Source: Flavobacteriales bacterium
Lineage (GTDB): Bacteria > Bacteroidota > Bacteroidia > Flavobacteriales_F > PHOS-HE28
Direction: 5' to 3'
Assembly: GCA_016788205.1 (NCBI GenBank)
Contig: JAEUTA010000032.1
Coordinates: 80,394 to 119,840 of the forward strand
Length of the DNA stretch: 39,447 bases
The notes under the pieces were generated by a model that saw only the letters and a program-made list of their open reading frames with translations, ran no database searches and was not told where the DNA came from. Below, piece by piece: positions 33,651 to 39,447 of this stretch (positions are counted from its first letter, which is position 1; each line of letters begins with the position of its first letter). A program made the position numbers and the translations under genes.

Positions 33651-34553
33651 CTACTGCCGGTCCTCGTCGGTGATCACGGCATCACCGGCGTAGCGGCCCT
33701 GTTTGAAGATCTGGATCCGTTGCAGGATACCGTTCTTATCATAGGCGTAACGTTTACCATCCCACAGGCGCCCCTGCTTGAAATCGCCCTGTTGCGAGAT
33801 GCGCAACTGGCGGTCGTAGAGCGTATTGAAGCCGTTCTCCCGGAAGACCACCGCATTGGTCGTCTCTTCTTGGGTCACGGCCGGTGCTGGCGCGGCTTTG
33901 GGGTCCACCTTCACTTCTTCGGCCTTGGGAACCGACTTGATGTATTTGCTGTTGGCGGCATTGATCACACCATCGTTGAACTCGGCCACTTGCTGGAGCT
34001 GGCCATCGGCGGTGTAGCGCTTCAGCGTTCCGTCCTCCTTGCCTTGTTCCACTTCCACCTGCACGGCGAGCTTGCCGTTCTCGTGGTAGTACTTCTGTTC
34101 ACCATCGCGCACGCCATCGGCCGTGAACGTGAAATCCTGTGCGAGCTGACCGTTCGGGTGCCAACGCTGGAACTTCCCGGTGTTGCGATCCAGGTCCCAG
34201 TTGCCCTGTTCCTCCACCTTGCCGGTGGGGTAGAACGTTTTGTACGCACCGCGCGGGCGTCCCATCTGGTAGTTGATCTCGCTCATCACCTTGCCATTCG
34301 GCCAGTAGCGCTTCCACATACCGATGCGCTTGCTGTTGGTGTAGCGTCCTTCTTCGATCAGCTGGCCATCCGTGTAGCCGGGCTTGTCCGCGTTCGGGGC
34401 TGTCACCTTCCAGAAGCCCTGCTTACGGCCCATTTCATCGGACCGGTTGAGGGTGTCTTGAGCAGAACTTCCGGCCTGTGCGAAGGAGCACTGGATGGAG
34501 AGCGTGATACAGGTAATGAGCGTGAGCAGCGCGGAACGACGGAGGGAGACCAT
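33651..34553 (-). CDS. Exported MORN-repeat protein
   Basis: 300 residues. The signal peptide (MVSLRRSALLTLITCITLSI then QCSFAQ) is followed by 5-6 MORN-type repeats with the G-x-W/Y-x-x-Y-x-x-N/T-G-K pattern (GMWKRYWPNGKVMSE, GAYKTFYPTGKVEEQ, GKFQRWHPNGQLAQD, GEQKYYHENGKLAVQ, GTLKRYTADGQLQQ). A more divergent C-terminal domain ends the protein. Such proteins are sometimes labelled YwqK-like antitoxins by similarity, but the signal peptide argues for an envelope role here. The start at 34553 is set by the signal peptide. It lies 65 bases downstream of tdh and 54 bases upstream of cysS. Confidence 0.8.
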   Translation of the reverse strand: MVSLRRSALLTLITCITLSIQCSFAQAGSSAQDTLNRSDEMGRKQGFWKVTAPNADKPGYTDGQLIEEGRYTNSKRIGMWKRYWPNGKVMSEINYQMGRPRGAYKTFYPTGKVEEQGNWDLDRNTGKFQRWHPNGQLAQDFTFTADGVRDGEQKYYHENGKLAVQVEVEQGKEDGTLKRYTADGQLQQVAEFNDGVINAANSKYIKSVPKAEEVKVDPKAAPAPAVTQEETTNAVVFRENGFNTLYDRQLRISQQGDFKQGRLWDGKRYAYDKNGILQRIQIFKQGRYAGDAVITDEDRQ

Positions 34554-34618
34554 GACGAACGATGCGGTATTGATCGCACGCGATACGTAGTAGGCCGCTG
34601 AAAGGTTGCGATCGCAGT

Positions 34619-35560
34619 CTATTTCAGCGTGGCCTTCAGATGGAGCATCATATCGTCCACCATGCCTTTCAGGTCGTATTCGGGCTTCCAACCCCAGTCC
34701 TTGCGGGCGGCGCTATCGTCGATGCTTCGCGGCCAGCTATCGGCGATGGCCTGGCGGTGATCCGGGGCATACCCCATCTTGAAACCGGGGATATGGCGGG
34801 CCACCTCGGCGGCGATCTCTTCCGGATCGAAACTGAAACCGGCCAGGTTGTAGCCACCGCGCTCCTTCACTTGTTCGGCAGGAGCTTCCATCAGGTCGAT
34901 CGTCGCGCGGATGGCGTCCGGCATATACATCATGGGCAGGGCCGTCTTCGGACCGAGGAAACTGGTGTAGGCGCCGGTCTTGATGGCTTCGTGGAAGATG
35001 TGGACCGCGTAATCCGTGGTGCCACCGCCAGGAGCGCTCTTCCAGCCGATCAGGCCCGGGTAGCGGATGCTGCGCACGTCCACCCCATAGCGCTTGTGGT
35101 AGTAGGCGCACCATTGCTCGCCGGCCTGTTTGCTGATGCCGTAGACCGTGCTCGGCTCAGCGATGGTGTGCTGCGGGGTGGCATCCTTCGGGGTCGTCGG
35201 ACCGAACACGGCGATGCTACTAGGCCAGTAGACTTTCTTCAGTTTGCCTTCGCGCGCCAGCTCCAGGATGATGAACAAGCTCTCCATGTTCAGTTTCCAC
35301 GCGAAAGCGGGATCCTTTTCGGCCGTTGCGCTCAGCAATGCCGCGAGCAGGTACACCTCATTGATGCCGTGCTTGTCGATGACACGTTCGATACCACGAC
35401 GGTCCATGGCATCCACCATGGCGAAGGGCCCGCTCTGGGCCACTTGGGGTTGTTTGATGTCGCTGGCCACGACATTGTCGTTGCCGAAGCGTTCGCGGAG
35501 ACCTTCAACGAGTTCAGTGCCGATCTGGCCGGAGGAGCCGATGACGAGGATCTTTTTCAT
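34619..35560 (-). CDS. SDR-type L-threonine 3-dehydrogenase
   Basis: 313 residues of the extended SDR (UDP-galactose-epimerase-like) fold. N-terminal Rossmann motif MKKILVIGSSGQIGTEL; Ser in WPSSIAVFGPTTPKDATP; the catalytic YGISK (Tyr140, Lys144). The long matching stretches RYPGLIGWKSAPGGGTTDYA, ALPMMYMPDAIRATIDLMEA and DDSAARKDWGWKPEYDL closely follow the short-chain threonine dehydrogenase of mammals and of Flavobacterium, not the zinc medium-chain E. coli Tdh. It oxidises L-threonine to 2-amino-3-ketobutyrate with NAD+. The start at 35560 fits the Rossmann motif and lies behind TAGCTTTG. It is divergent from trhO. Confidence 0.9.
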   Translation of the reverse strand: MKKILVIGSSGQIGTELVEGLRERFGNDNVVASDIKQPQVAQSGPFAMVDAMDRRGIERVIDKHGINEVYLLAALLSATAEKDPAFAWKLNMESLFIILELAREGKLKKVYWPSSIAVFGPTTPKDATPQHTIAEPSTVYGISKQAGEQWCAYYHKRYGVDVRSIRYPGLIGWKSAPGGGTTDYAVHIFHEAIKTGAYTSFLGPKTALPMMYMPDAIRATIDLMEAPAEQVKERGGYNLAGFSFDPEEIAAEVARHIPGFKMGYAPDHRQAIADSWPRSIDDSAARKDWGWKPEYDLKGMVDDMMLHLKATLK

Positions 35561-35577
35561 TGGGGGTTGAGAGCGGC

Positions 35578-35640
35578 CAAAGCTAGTCGGTGCCGCATGA
35601 CGACGGTCAAGGGCCATCCGGGGGCATCGCTGTATTTTTG
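35578..35640. promoter_or_regulatory. Divergent -7 boxes between tdh and trhO
   Basis: TAGCTTTG on the minus strand (35578-35585) lies 17 bases before the tdh ATG. TATTTTTG on the plus strand (35633-35640) ends 4 bases before the trhO ATG. Both match TAnnTTTG exactly. The plus-strand box is so close that trhO would be leaderless if 35645 is its start. Confidence 0.5.
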
Positions 35641-35644
35641 GGCC

Positions 35645-36820
35645 ATGGACATCCATCGCCTGCGCAACCTCCACCGGCCGGACGTGCTTCGCGCCCGCCT
35701 GGAACGCGAAGGCGTGGACCGCACAACCTTATCGTTCTACCGGTACGTGCGGCTGTCCGATGTGGAAACGCTCCGCCACGAGCTCTATCAGGAATGGGAC
35801 GCGCTGGGTGTTCTCGGTCGCATATACATCTCGCAGGAAGGGGTGAATGCGCAAGTGAGCCTTCCCACAGAGAACCTCGATGCTTTCCGCGCTGCATTGA
35901 ATGCCCGCGAAGCCTTCCGCGAAGTGCAGTGGAAGATCGCCGTGGAGGATGATGGCAAGAGCTTTCTCAAGCTGGCCATCAAGGCGAAGAAGAAGATCGT
36001 TGCCGATGGATTGGCCGATGATGCGTTCGACGTGACCAACGTGGGCGAACACCTCGACGCGAAGACCTTCAACCAGCGGATGGAGCAAGGGGCCGTGGTG
36101 ATCGACATGCGCAACAACTACGAATGCCTCATCGGGCATTTCGAGGGCGCCTACCTGCCCAAGGCCGATACGTTCCGCGGCGCGATCGATGAGGTGGTGG
36201 AGATGCTGCGTCAGCAGCAGTCGCAAACCGTCGATCAGGGCACCCGTACCGTCGACCCACCGGGTCGACCGAACCAGCCCGAGATCCTGATGTACTGCAC
36301 CGGCGGCATCCGCTGCGAAAAGGCCAGCGCCTACCTGAAGCACCAGGGCTTCACCAACGTGAGCCAGCTGCACGGCGGCATCATCGACTACGCCCGCCAA
36401 CTGAAGGCCGAAGGACTGAAGAGCAAATACCTCGGCCAGAACTTCGTGTTCGATGAACGCCTCGCCGAGCGCATCACCGACGATGTGGTGAGCACCTGTA
36501 TGCAGTGCGGCACCAAGAGCGACCGCATCAGCAACTGCCACGAGGCCACCTGCAACATGCTGCTCGTACAGTGTGAAGCGTGCGCGACCAAGTACGGCGA
36601 CTGCTGTTCCCCGAGCTGCCGCGAGATCCATCAACTGCCTCTCGAAGCCCAACGCGCCTGGCGCAAAGGCCGCAGCACCCGCAGCACCAAGACCAAGGCC
36701 GTGAACGATCCGGCGGCGCTCCGCGCGCGCATTGCGGGGGAAGAAGCGCTACTGGCTGCTGGCCATTCGCTTCTGGCGGCTCACGAGCACGCCGAGCGGC
36801 CAGAAGCCAGCAGCCAATAG
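35645..36820 (+). CDS. trhO: tRNA uridine-34 hydroxylase (rhodanese-domain TrhO/YceA family)
   Basis: 391 residues. N-terminal acylphosphatase-like domain with GRIYISQEGVNAQVSLP; a rhodanese domain with VIDMRNNYECLIGHFEGA and the active loop MYCTGGIRCEKA (Cys218); then a Cys-rich C-terminal region (CMQCGTKSDRISNCHEATCN, QCEACATKYGDCCS). TrhO hydroxylates U34 of certain tRNAs using O2. Two oddities: residues ~192-212 (TVDQGTRTVDPPGRP) form an insert before the rhodanese loop that contains a DNA palindrome, and the last ~24 residues plus the stop lie in a hairpin repeat. The long open frame upstream of 35645 is antisense to tdh and not used. Confidence 0.92.
   Translation: MDIHRLRNLHRPDVLRARLEREGVDRTTLSFYRYVRLSDVETLRHELYQEWDALGVLGRIYISQEGVNAQVSLPTENLDAFRAALNAREAFREVQWKIAVEDDGKSFLKLAIKAKKKIVADGLADDAFDVTNVGEHLDAKTFNQRMEQGAVVIDMRNNYECLIGHFEGAYLPKADTFRGAIDEVVEMLRQQQSQTVDQGTRTVDPPGRPNQPEILMYCTGGIRCEKASAYLKHQGFTNVSQLHGGIIDYARQLKAEGLKSKYLGQNFVFDERLAERITDDVVSTCMQCGTKSDRISNCHEATCNMLLVQCEACATKYGDCCSPSCREIHQLPLEAQRAWRKGRSTRSTKTKAVNDPAALRARIAGEEALLAAGHSLLAAHEHAERPEASSQ
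36227..36269. repeat. Palindromic insert inside trhO
   Basis: GTCGACCC (36251-36258) and GGGTCGAC (36262-36269) form a perfect 8-bp inverted repeat with a 3-nt loop. ACCGTCGA occurs directly repeated at 36227 and 36248. The unit encodes TVDQGTRTVDPPGR in frame, just where other TrhO proteins have a short loop before the catalytic Cys. Confidence 0.55.
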
Positions 36821-36821
36821 C
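36748..36821. repeat. Hairpin repeat forming the 3' end of trhO
   Basis: 16-nt arms at 36748-36763 and 36806-36821 pair with one mismatch, and an inner TTCTGGC (36771-36777) pairs with GCCAGAA (36799-36805). The arms are built from repeats of CTGGCTGCTGG-like words; GCCAGCAG recurs right after the stop. It encodes the last ~24 residues of TrhO and contains its TAG stop. It may also end transcription before hmgA, 24 bases downstream. Confidence 0.65.
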
Positions 36822-36844
36822 CAGCAGCAAAAGAAATTCGCACC

Positions 36845-38002
36845 ATGCCCTTCTACCACGCCCTCGGCAACATCCCGCACAAGCGGCACACCCAGCACAA
36901 GAACCCGGAAGGGAAGTTCTACTACGAGCAGCTCTTCGGCACGGTGGGCTTCGATGGTATGAGCTCCTTGCTCTACCACGTGCACCGCCCCACGCAGGTG
37001 AAGAAGATCGTCGGCAGTAAGGACGTCGCGCCCAAGATCGCCGTGGAGAAGAACATGCGTTCGCTGCGCCTGCACGGCTTCAAGGTGGATCCCGTGGCCG
37101 ACCACCTCGAGAGCCGCAAGCCGATCCTCGTCAACAGCGACCTGCAGATCGTGCTCTCCGCCCCCACCGCCAAGAGCGTCGACTACTTCTACAAGAACGC
37201 CGACTGCGATGAGATGATCTTCATCCACAAGGGCACCGGCAAGCTGCGCACCTTCCTGGGCAGCATCGACTTCGCGTACGGCGATTACCTCGTGATCCCG
37301 CGCGGCATGATCTACCAACTCGAGTTCGACAGCGCGGACAACCGCCACTTCATCGTCGAGAGCCACCACCCGCTCTATACCCCGAAGCGCTACCGCAACT
37401 GGTTCGGGCAATTGCTCGAGCACAGTCCGTATTGCGAGCGCGACATCCGCAGGCCGAAGGACCTGGAGACGCACGACGAGAAGGGCGAGTTCCGCATGCT
37501 GATCAAGAAGCAGGGCGTGCTGCACGAACTGATCTACGCCACGCACCCCTTCGATGTGGTGGGCTGGGACGGCTACAACTACCCCTACGCCTTCAGCATC
37601 CACGACTTCGAGCCGATCACCGGCCGCGTACACCAGCCGCCGCCCGTGCACCAGACCTTCGAGACCAAGGCCTTCGTGGTGTGCAGCTTCTGCCCGCGCC
37701 TCTACGACTACCACCCGCAGAGCATCCCCGCGCCGTACAACCACAGCAACATCGACAGCGACGAGGTGCTCTACTACGTAGACGGCGATTTCATGAGCCG
37801 CAACGACGTGGCCGCCGGGCACATCAGTTTGCACCCCGCCGGCATCCCGCACGGTCCGCACCCCGGCGCCATGGAGCGCAGCATCGGCAAGACCGTGACC
37901 GACGAGCTCGCCGTGATGGTGGACACCTTCAAGCCCCTGCAAGTGACCGAGGAGGCGCTGAAGATCGACGACGGGAAGTACTGGAACAGTTGGGTGGAGT
38001 GA
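36845..38002 (+). CDS. hmgA: Homogentisate 1,2-dioxygenase
   Basis: 385 residues, matching the short bacterial form. It opens MPFYHALGNIPHKRHTQH. The cupin iron site is in YNHSNIDSDEVLYYVDGDF (His, Glu) and LHPAGIPHGPHPGAME (His). It opens the ring of homogentisate to maleylacetoacetate in tyrosine and phenylalanine breakdown. GC-rich codon use is similar to the housekeeping genes. The C-terminal ELAVMVDTFKPLQ ... DDGKYWNSWVE is intact here; its DNA recurs, frameshifted, at 38719-38817. No other homogentisate pathway gene is in the window. Confidence 0.95.
   Translation: MPFYHALGNIPHKRHTQHKNPEGKFYYEQLFGTVGFDGMSSLLYHVHRPTQVKKIVGSKDVAPKIAVEKNMRSLRLHGFKVDPVADHLESRKPILVNSDLQIVLSAPTAKSVDYFYKNADCDEMIFIHKGTGKLRTFLGSIDFAYGDYLVIPRGMIYQLEFDSADNRHFIVESHHPLYTPKRYRNWFGQLLEHSPYCERDIRRPKDLETHDEKGEFRMLIKKQGVLHELIYATHPFDVVGWDGYNYPYAFSIHDFEPITGRVHQPPPVHQTFETKAFVVCSFCPRLYDYHPQSIPAPYNHSNIDSDEVLYYVDGDFMSRNDVAAGHISLHPAGIPHGPHPGAMERSIGKTVTDELAVMVDTFKPLQVTEEALKIDDGKYWNSWVE
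37902..38002 (+). repeat. Direct repeat, copy 1: 3' end of hmgA
   Basis: The last 101 bases of hmgA, including its TGA, are repeated with about nine-tenths identity at 38719-38817 (99 bases). This copy is in frame and functional. It forms the left boundary of the 38003-38718 cassette. Confidence 0.85.
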
Positions 38003-38011
38003 TCACGACCG

Positions 38012-38536
38012 ATGCGCAAGTCGAACCGGAGCAAGCCGATCGATGTTGAGATCGACAAGCTGACGAACTCCATCGAGCTCGCTGCGACGGGCGATGTGTT
38101 CAACACCACGATCGTAAGGGTCACTATAGAGGACCTGCGGCTCATCAAGAAAGCCGGATGGTTGTTCAACTGGCATCGCGAAGTCAGAAGCCAACAACGG
38201 CAGGTCTATCGTTTGATGACCGAGAACAACCCGGATATCATTCAAGGGTTGATCAGCATGGAGGACAAGGGCGACCACATCTACATGCACTTGATCGAAA
38301 GCGCCGGGTTCAACAGGGGCGGCAGCAAGACCTTCCTGGGTGTTCCCGGGAACCTGATCGCACATGGCTGCCGACTCTCCATGGAACTGGGCTATGACGG
38401 TTTCGTAGCCTTCACGGCAAAGACCGCATTGATCGAGCACTACAAGAAGGAGCTCGGAGCGGAGGTGCTTCATGGCACCCTGATGCAACTGAACAGCGTT
38501 GCTGCTCGTAACTTGGTGCAGCGTTATAAACTCTGA
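38012..38536 (+). CDS. GNAT-like protein of unknown function (174 aa)
   Basis: Residues ~60-174 follow the order of a GNAT acyltransferase core: strand IIQGLISM, strand HIYMHLIESAGFN, a loop and helix LGVPGNLIAHGCRLSMELGY, strand DGFVAFTAK, helix ALIEHYKKELGAEVL. The classical acetyl-CoA loop (Q/R-x-x-G-x-G/A) is not recognisable, so the fold is likely but the activity uncertain. The N-terminal ~60 residues (IDKLTNSIELAATGDVFNTT) look conserved. I recall similar proteins in Bacteroidota next to a tiny basic partner, which is also present here 3 bases downstream. A toxin-like or modifying role is only inference. GC content appears lower than in hmgA. Confidence 0.65.
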   Translation: MRKSNRSKPIDVEIDKLTNSIELAATGDVFNTTIVRVTIEDLRLIKKAGWLFNWHREVRSQQRQVYRLMTENNPDIIQGLISMEDKGDHIYMHLIESAGFNRGGSKTFLGVPGNLIAHGCRLSMELGYDGFVAFTAKTALIEHYKKELGAEVLHGTLMQLNSVAARNLVQRYKL

Positions 38537-38539
38537 TCC

Positions 38540-38719
38540 ATGGGACTGATACGAGAACCCAAGCACGTCGATTTCTACTTCGACGACCGCCCCCTCACGG
38601 ACGAAGAAAAGCGCTTGCTGAAAGAGGCCATTGCCAAGAATAAAGCGGCCGAACGCGCACGGAAGACTCGAGCGACCCGTACCCGCCTCAAGCGGTCCAA
38701 GGCAAAGTCACCACGCTAA
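38540..38719 (+). CDS. Small very basic protein (59 aa), partner of the GNAT-like protein
   Basis: ATG at 38540, TAA at 38717-38719. The N-terminal half (MGLIREPKHVDFYFDDRPLT) is followed by an acidic-basic helix (DEEKRLLKEAIAKNKAAER) and a tail almost entirely of Arg, Lys, Thr and Ala (TRATRTRLKRSKAKSPR). The tail should bind nucleic acid or an acidic partner. Only 3 bases separate it from the GNAT-like gene, so they form one transcript. By layout it could be an antitoxin-like or adaptor protein; I know no proven function. Its stop codon shares its last base with the hmgA relic. Confidence 0.65.
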   Translation: MGLIREPKHVDFYFDDRPLTDEEKRLLKEAIAKNKAAERARKTRATRTRLKRSKAKSPR

Positions 38720-38817
38720 CGAACTCGCCGTGATGGTGGACACCTTCAAGACACGAAGTGACCGAGGAAGCGCTGAAGATCGACGACGGGAAGTACTGGA
38801 ACTCGTGGGTGGAGTGA
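38719..38817 (+). pseudogene. Relic of hmgA 3' end (direct repeat, copy 2)
   Basis: It repeats the last ~100 bases of hmgA. The amino-acid reading ELAVMVDTFK is intact, then a 2-base net deletion shifts the frame, and the rest matches again to DDGKYWNSWVE and the TGA. Differences include two GAG/GAA changes and AGT versus TCG for one Ser, all silent. The terminal TGA overlaps the ATG of the following gene. It marks the right boundary of the cassette. Confidence 0.85.
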
Positions 38818-39284
38818 TGGCACTTTGCCAATTCCCAGTGTGGCGGTTCGCGGCGTTTTGCGCGTTCATGGTCACCACGACAATTCATGCACAGGAAACC
38901 ATTGCAGGCAATTGTGACTATCCCGACCAGATGGTCGCGAACGAACCATATGTGTTCGTGCTAGTGACGGATTCGACCGAGCAACGATCAACCGTGACGG
39001 CCATCGGGGACAGAAAGTTGATGTATGATATAGTCGTAAGTCACAAGGACGAGAGCCTAGCATCTGGCCGTCTTGTTGAACACATTTCTGGTATTGCGAT
39101 ATGGGCTGGTTGTTTCGGTGGAGTCGGCGATGATGGCGTGCTTCACCCGGATAGTTGGGAATATCGCAACGTTGATGGCTCAATGACCATCACCCTCTTC
39201 GGCGAATATGTGACTCACATTCAGGTGACCCTTGCTCCAATCATTGTGGAGCCGATTCCCAGGGTTGGGTACAGGGATGAGTGA
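38817..39284 (+). CDS. Exported hypothetical protein (155 aa)
   Basis: Signal peptide (MALCQFPVWRFAAFCAFMVT then TTIHAQ), followed by a beta-rich domain with two Cys (GNCDYPDQ, IWAGCFGGVGDD) that could form a disulfide. I do not recognise a family. ATG at 38817 overlaps the TGA of the hmgA relic (ATGA), so before the cassette arrived it probably followed hmgA directly with coupled translation. Base composition is less GC-rich than hmgA. Confidence 0.65.
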   Translation: MALCQFPVWRFAAFCAFMVTTTIHAQETIAGNCDYPDQMVANEPYVFVLVTDSTEQRSTVTAIGDRKLMYDIVVSHKDESLASGRLVEHISGIAIWAGCFGGVGDDGVLHPDSWEYRNVDGSMTITLFGEYVTHIQVTLAPIIVEPIPRVGYRDE

Positions 39285-39447
39285 GTTGAGTTTGGGCGTG
39301 TCGGCGCCAAATGCGGCCGGGTCGGGCTATCCGCTGCAACTCTACACTTGTGCGCCCTGTTGGTGAAGACCTTCGGGACGTTATTGATCACTGAAGGAGA
39401 CTGAGCAGGGTCGCGGGTGAACCAGTCCGCTGCAGAGGCTTTGAGGC
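39285..39447. other. Non-coding right edge of the window
   Basis: No gene seen. It contains GGGTCGGGCTATCCGCTGCA and, about 80 bases later, a second TCCGCTGCA, plus a possible GGGCG/CGCCC pairing around the first. The stretch could be the start of an intergenic repeat or recombination region that continues beyond the window. Confidence 0.3.

Noticed and set aside
34640..35644. Long N-terminal extension of the trhO frame
   Set aside because: It is antisense to the well-supported tdh gene; the TrhO family start is at 35645.
36749..37942. 397-codon frame antisense to hmgA
   Set aside because: Shadow of a GC-rich gene; Val/Ala/His-rich with no recognisable motif.
38631..38816. Upstream extension of the exported-protein frame
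   Set aside because: It runs through the 59-aa gene and the frameshifted hmgA relic; the signal peptide begins at 38817.
39285..39447. Integron attC-like site at the right edge
   Set aside because: A GGGCG/CGCCC pairing exists but the conserved core GTTRRRY and its complement are not present at the right places.

Overview
The window looks like a chromosomal segment of a moderately high-GC member of the Bacteroidota, most likely a Flavobacteriales-type lineage. Three things point there. Several exported proteins end in type IX secretion (T9SS) sorting domains, both the short type A kind and the gliding-motility-associated CHU_C kind. Start codons mostly lack a Shine-Dalgarno sequence. Many genes are preceded by a Bacteroidota-style -7 box (TAnnTTTG or TAnnTTCG). 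I saw no rRNA, tRNA, CRISPR array or insertion sequence. No identification was checked against a database.

Layout. 1-332: end of an outer-membrane-barrel-like protein. 531-1886: glutamate dehydrogenase. 2124-8455: a divergent pair of exported proteins, an Omp28-like CxxC protein (minus) and a 1,662-residue multi-PKD adhesin-like T9SS substrate (plus). 8544-12156: a minus-strand block with bacilliredoxin, tadA, recJ and ppk2. 12213-14371: a PEGA/S1C-protease lipoprotein translationally coupled to a small barrel protein. 14460-14925: two very small minus-strand genes with strong hairpins. 15098-19953: uridine kinase, the minus-strand yicC-gmk-nadD cluster, an EamA transporter and a divergent cystathionine gamma-synthase/lyase. 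20269-22338: M43 metalloprotease with T9SS tail. 22672-26915: minus-strand polA followed by two exported proteins of unknown function. 27184-31104: two more T9SS substrates. 31108-35560: minus-strand tdh, a MORN-repeat protein, cysS and an M28/glutaminyl-cyclase-like lipoprotein. 35645-38002: trhO and hmgA. 38003-39447: a short accessory region.

The most notable part is the right end. A two-gene cassette (GNAT-like protein plus a 59-residue very basic protein, 38012-38719) sits exactly between two copies of the last ~100 bp of hmgA. The first copy ends the intact hmgA; the second is frameshifted and overlaps the start of the next gene. The copies differ at a Ser codon (AGT versus TCG) without changing the amino acid, so they probably diverged in separate functional genes. 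This looks like integration at the 3' end of a protein-coding gene by an element that rebuilt that end. Just upstream, trhO carries two small palindromic sequences inside its reading frame: one gives an unusual insert just before the catalytic loop, the other forms the last ~24 codons and the stop.

Housekeeping functions cover nucleotide metabolism (udk, gmk), NAD synthesis (nadD), RNA modification and quality (tadA, trhO, yicC), DNA repair and replication (recJ, polA), translation (cysS) and amino-acid metabolism (gdhA, metB-like, tdh, hmgA). They are interleaved with surface and secreted proteins.
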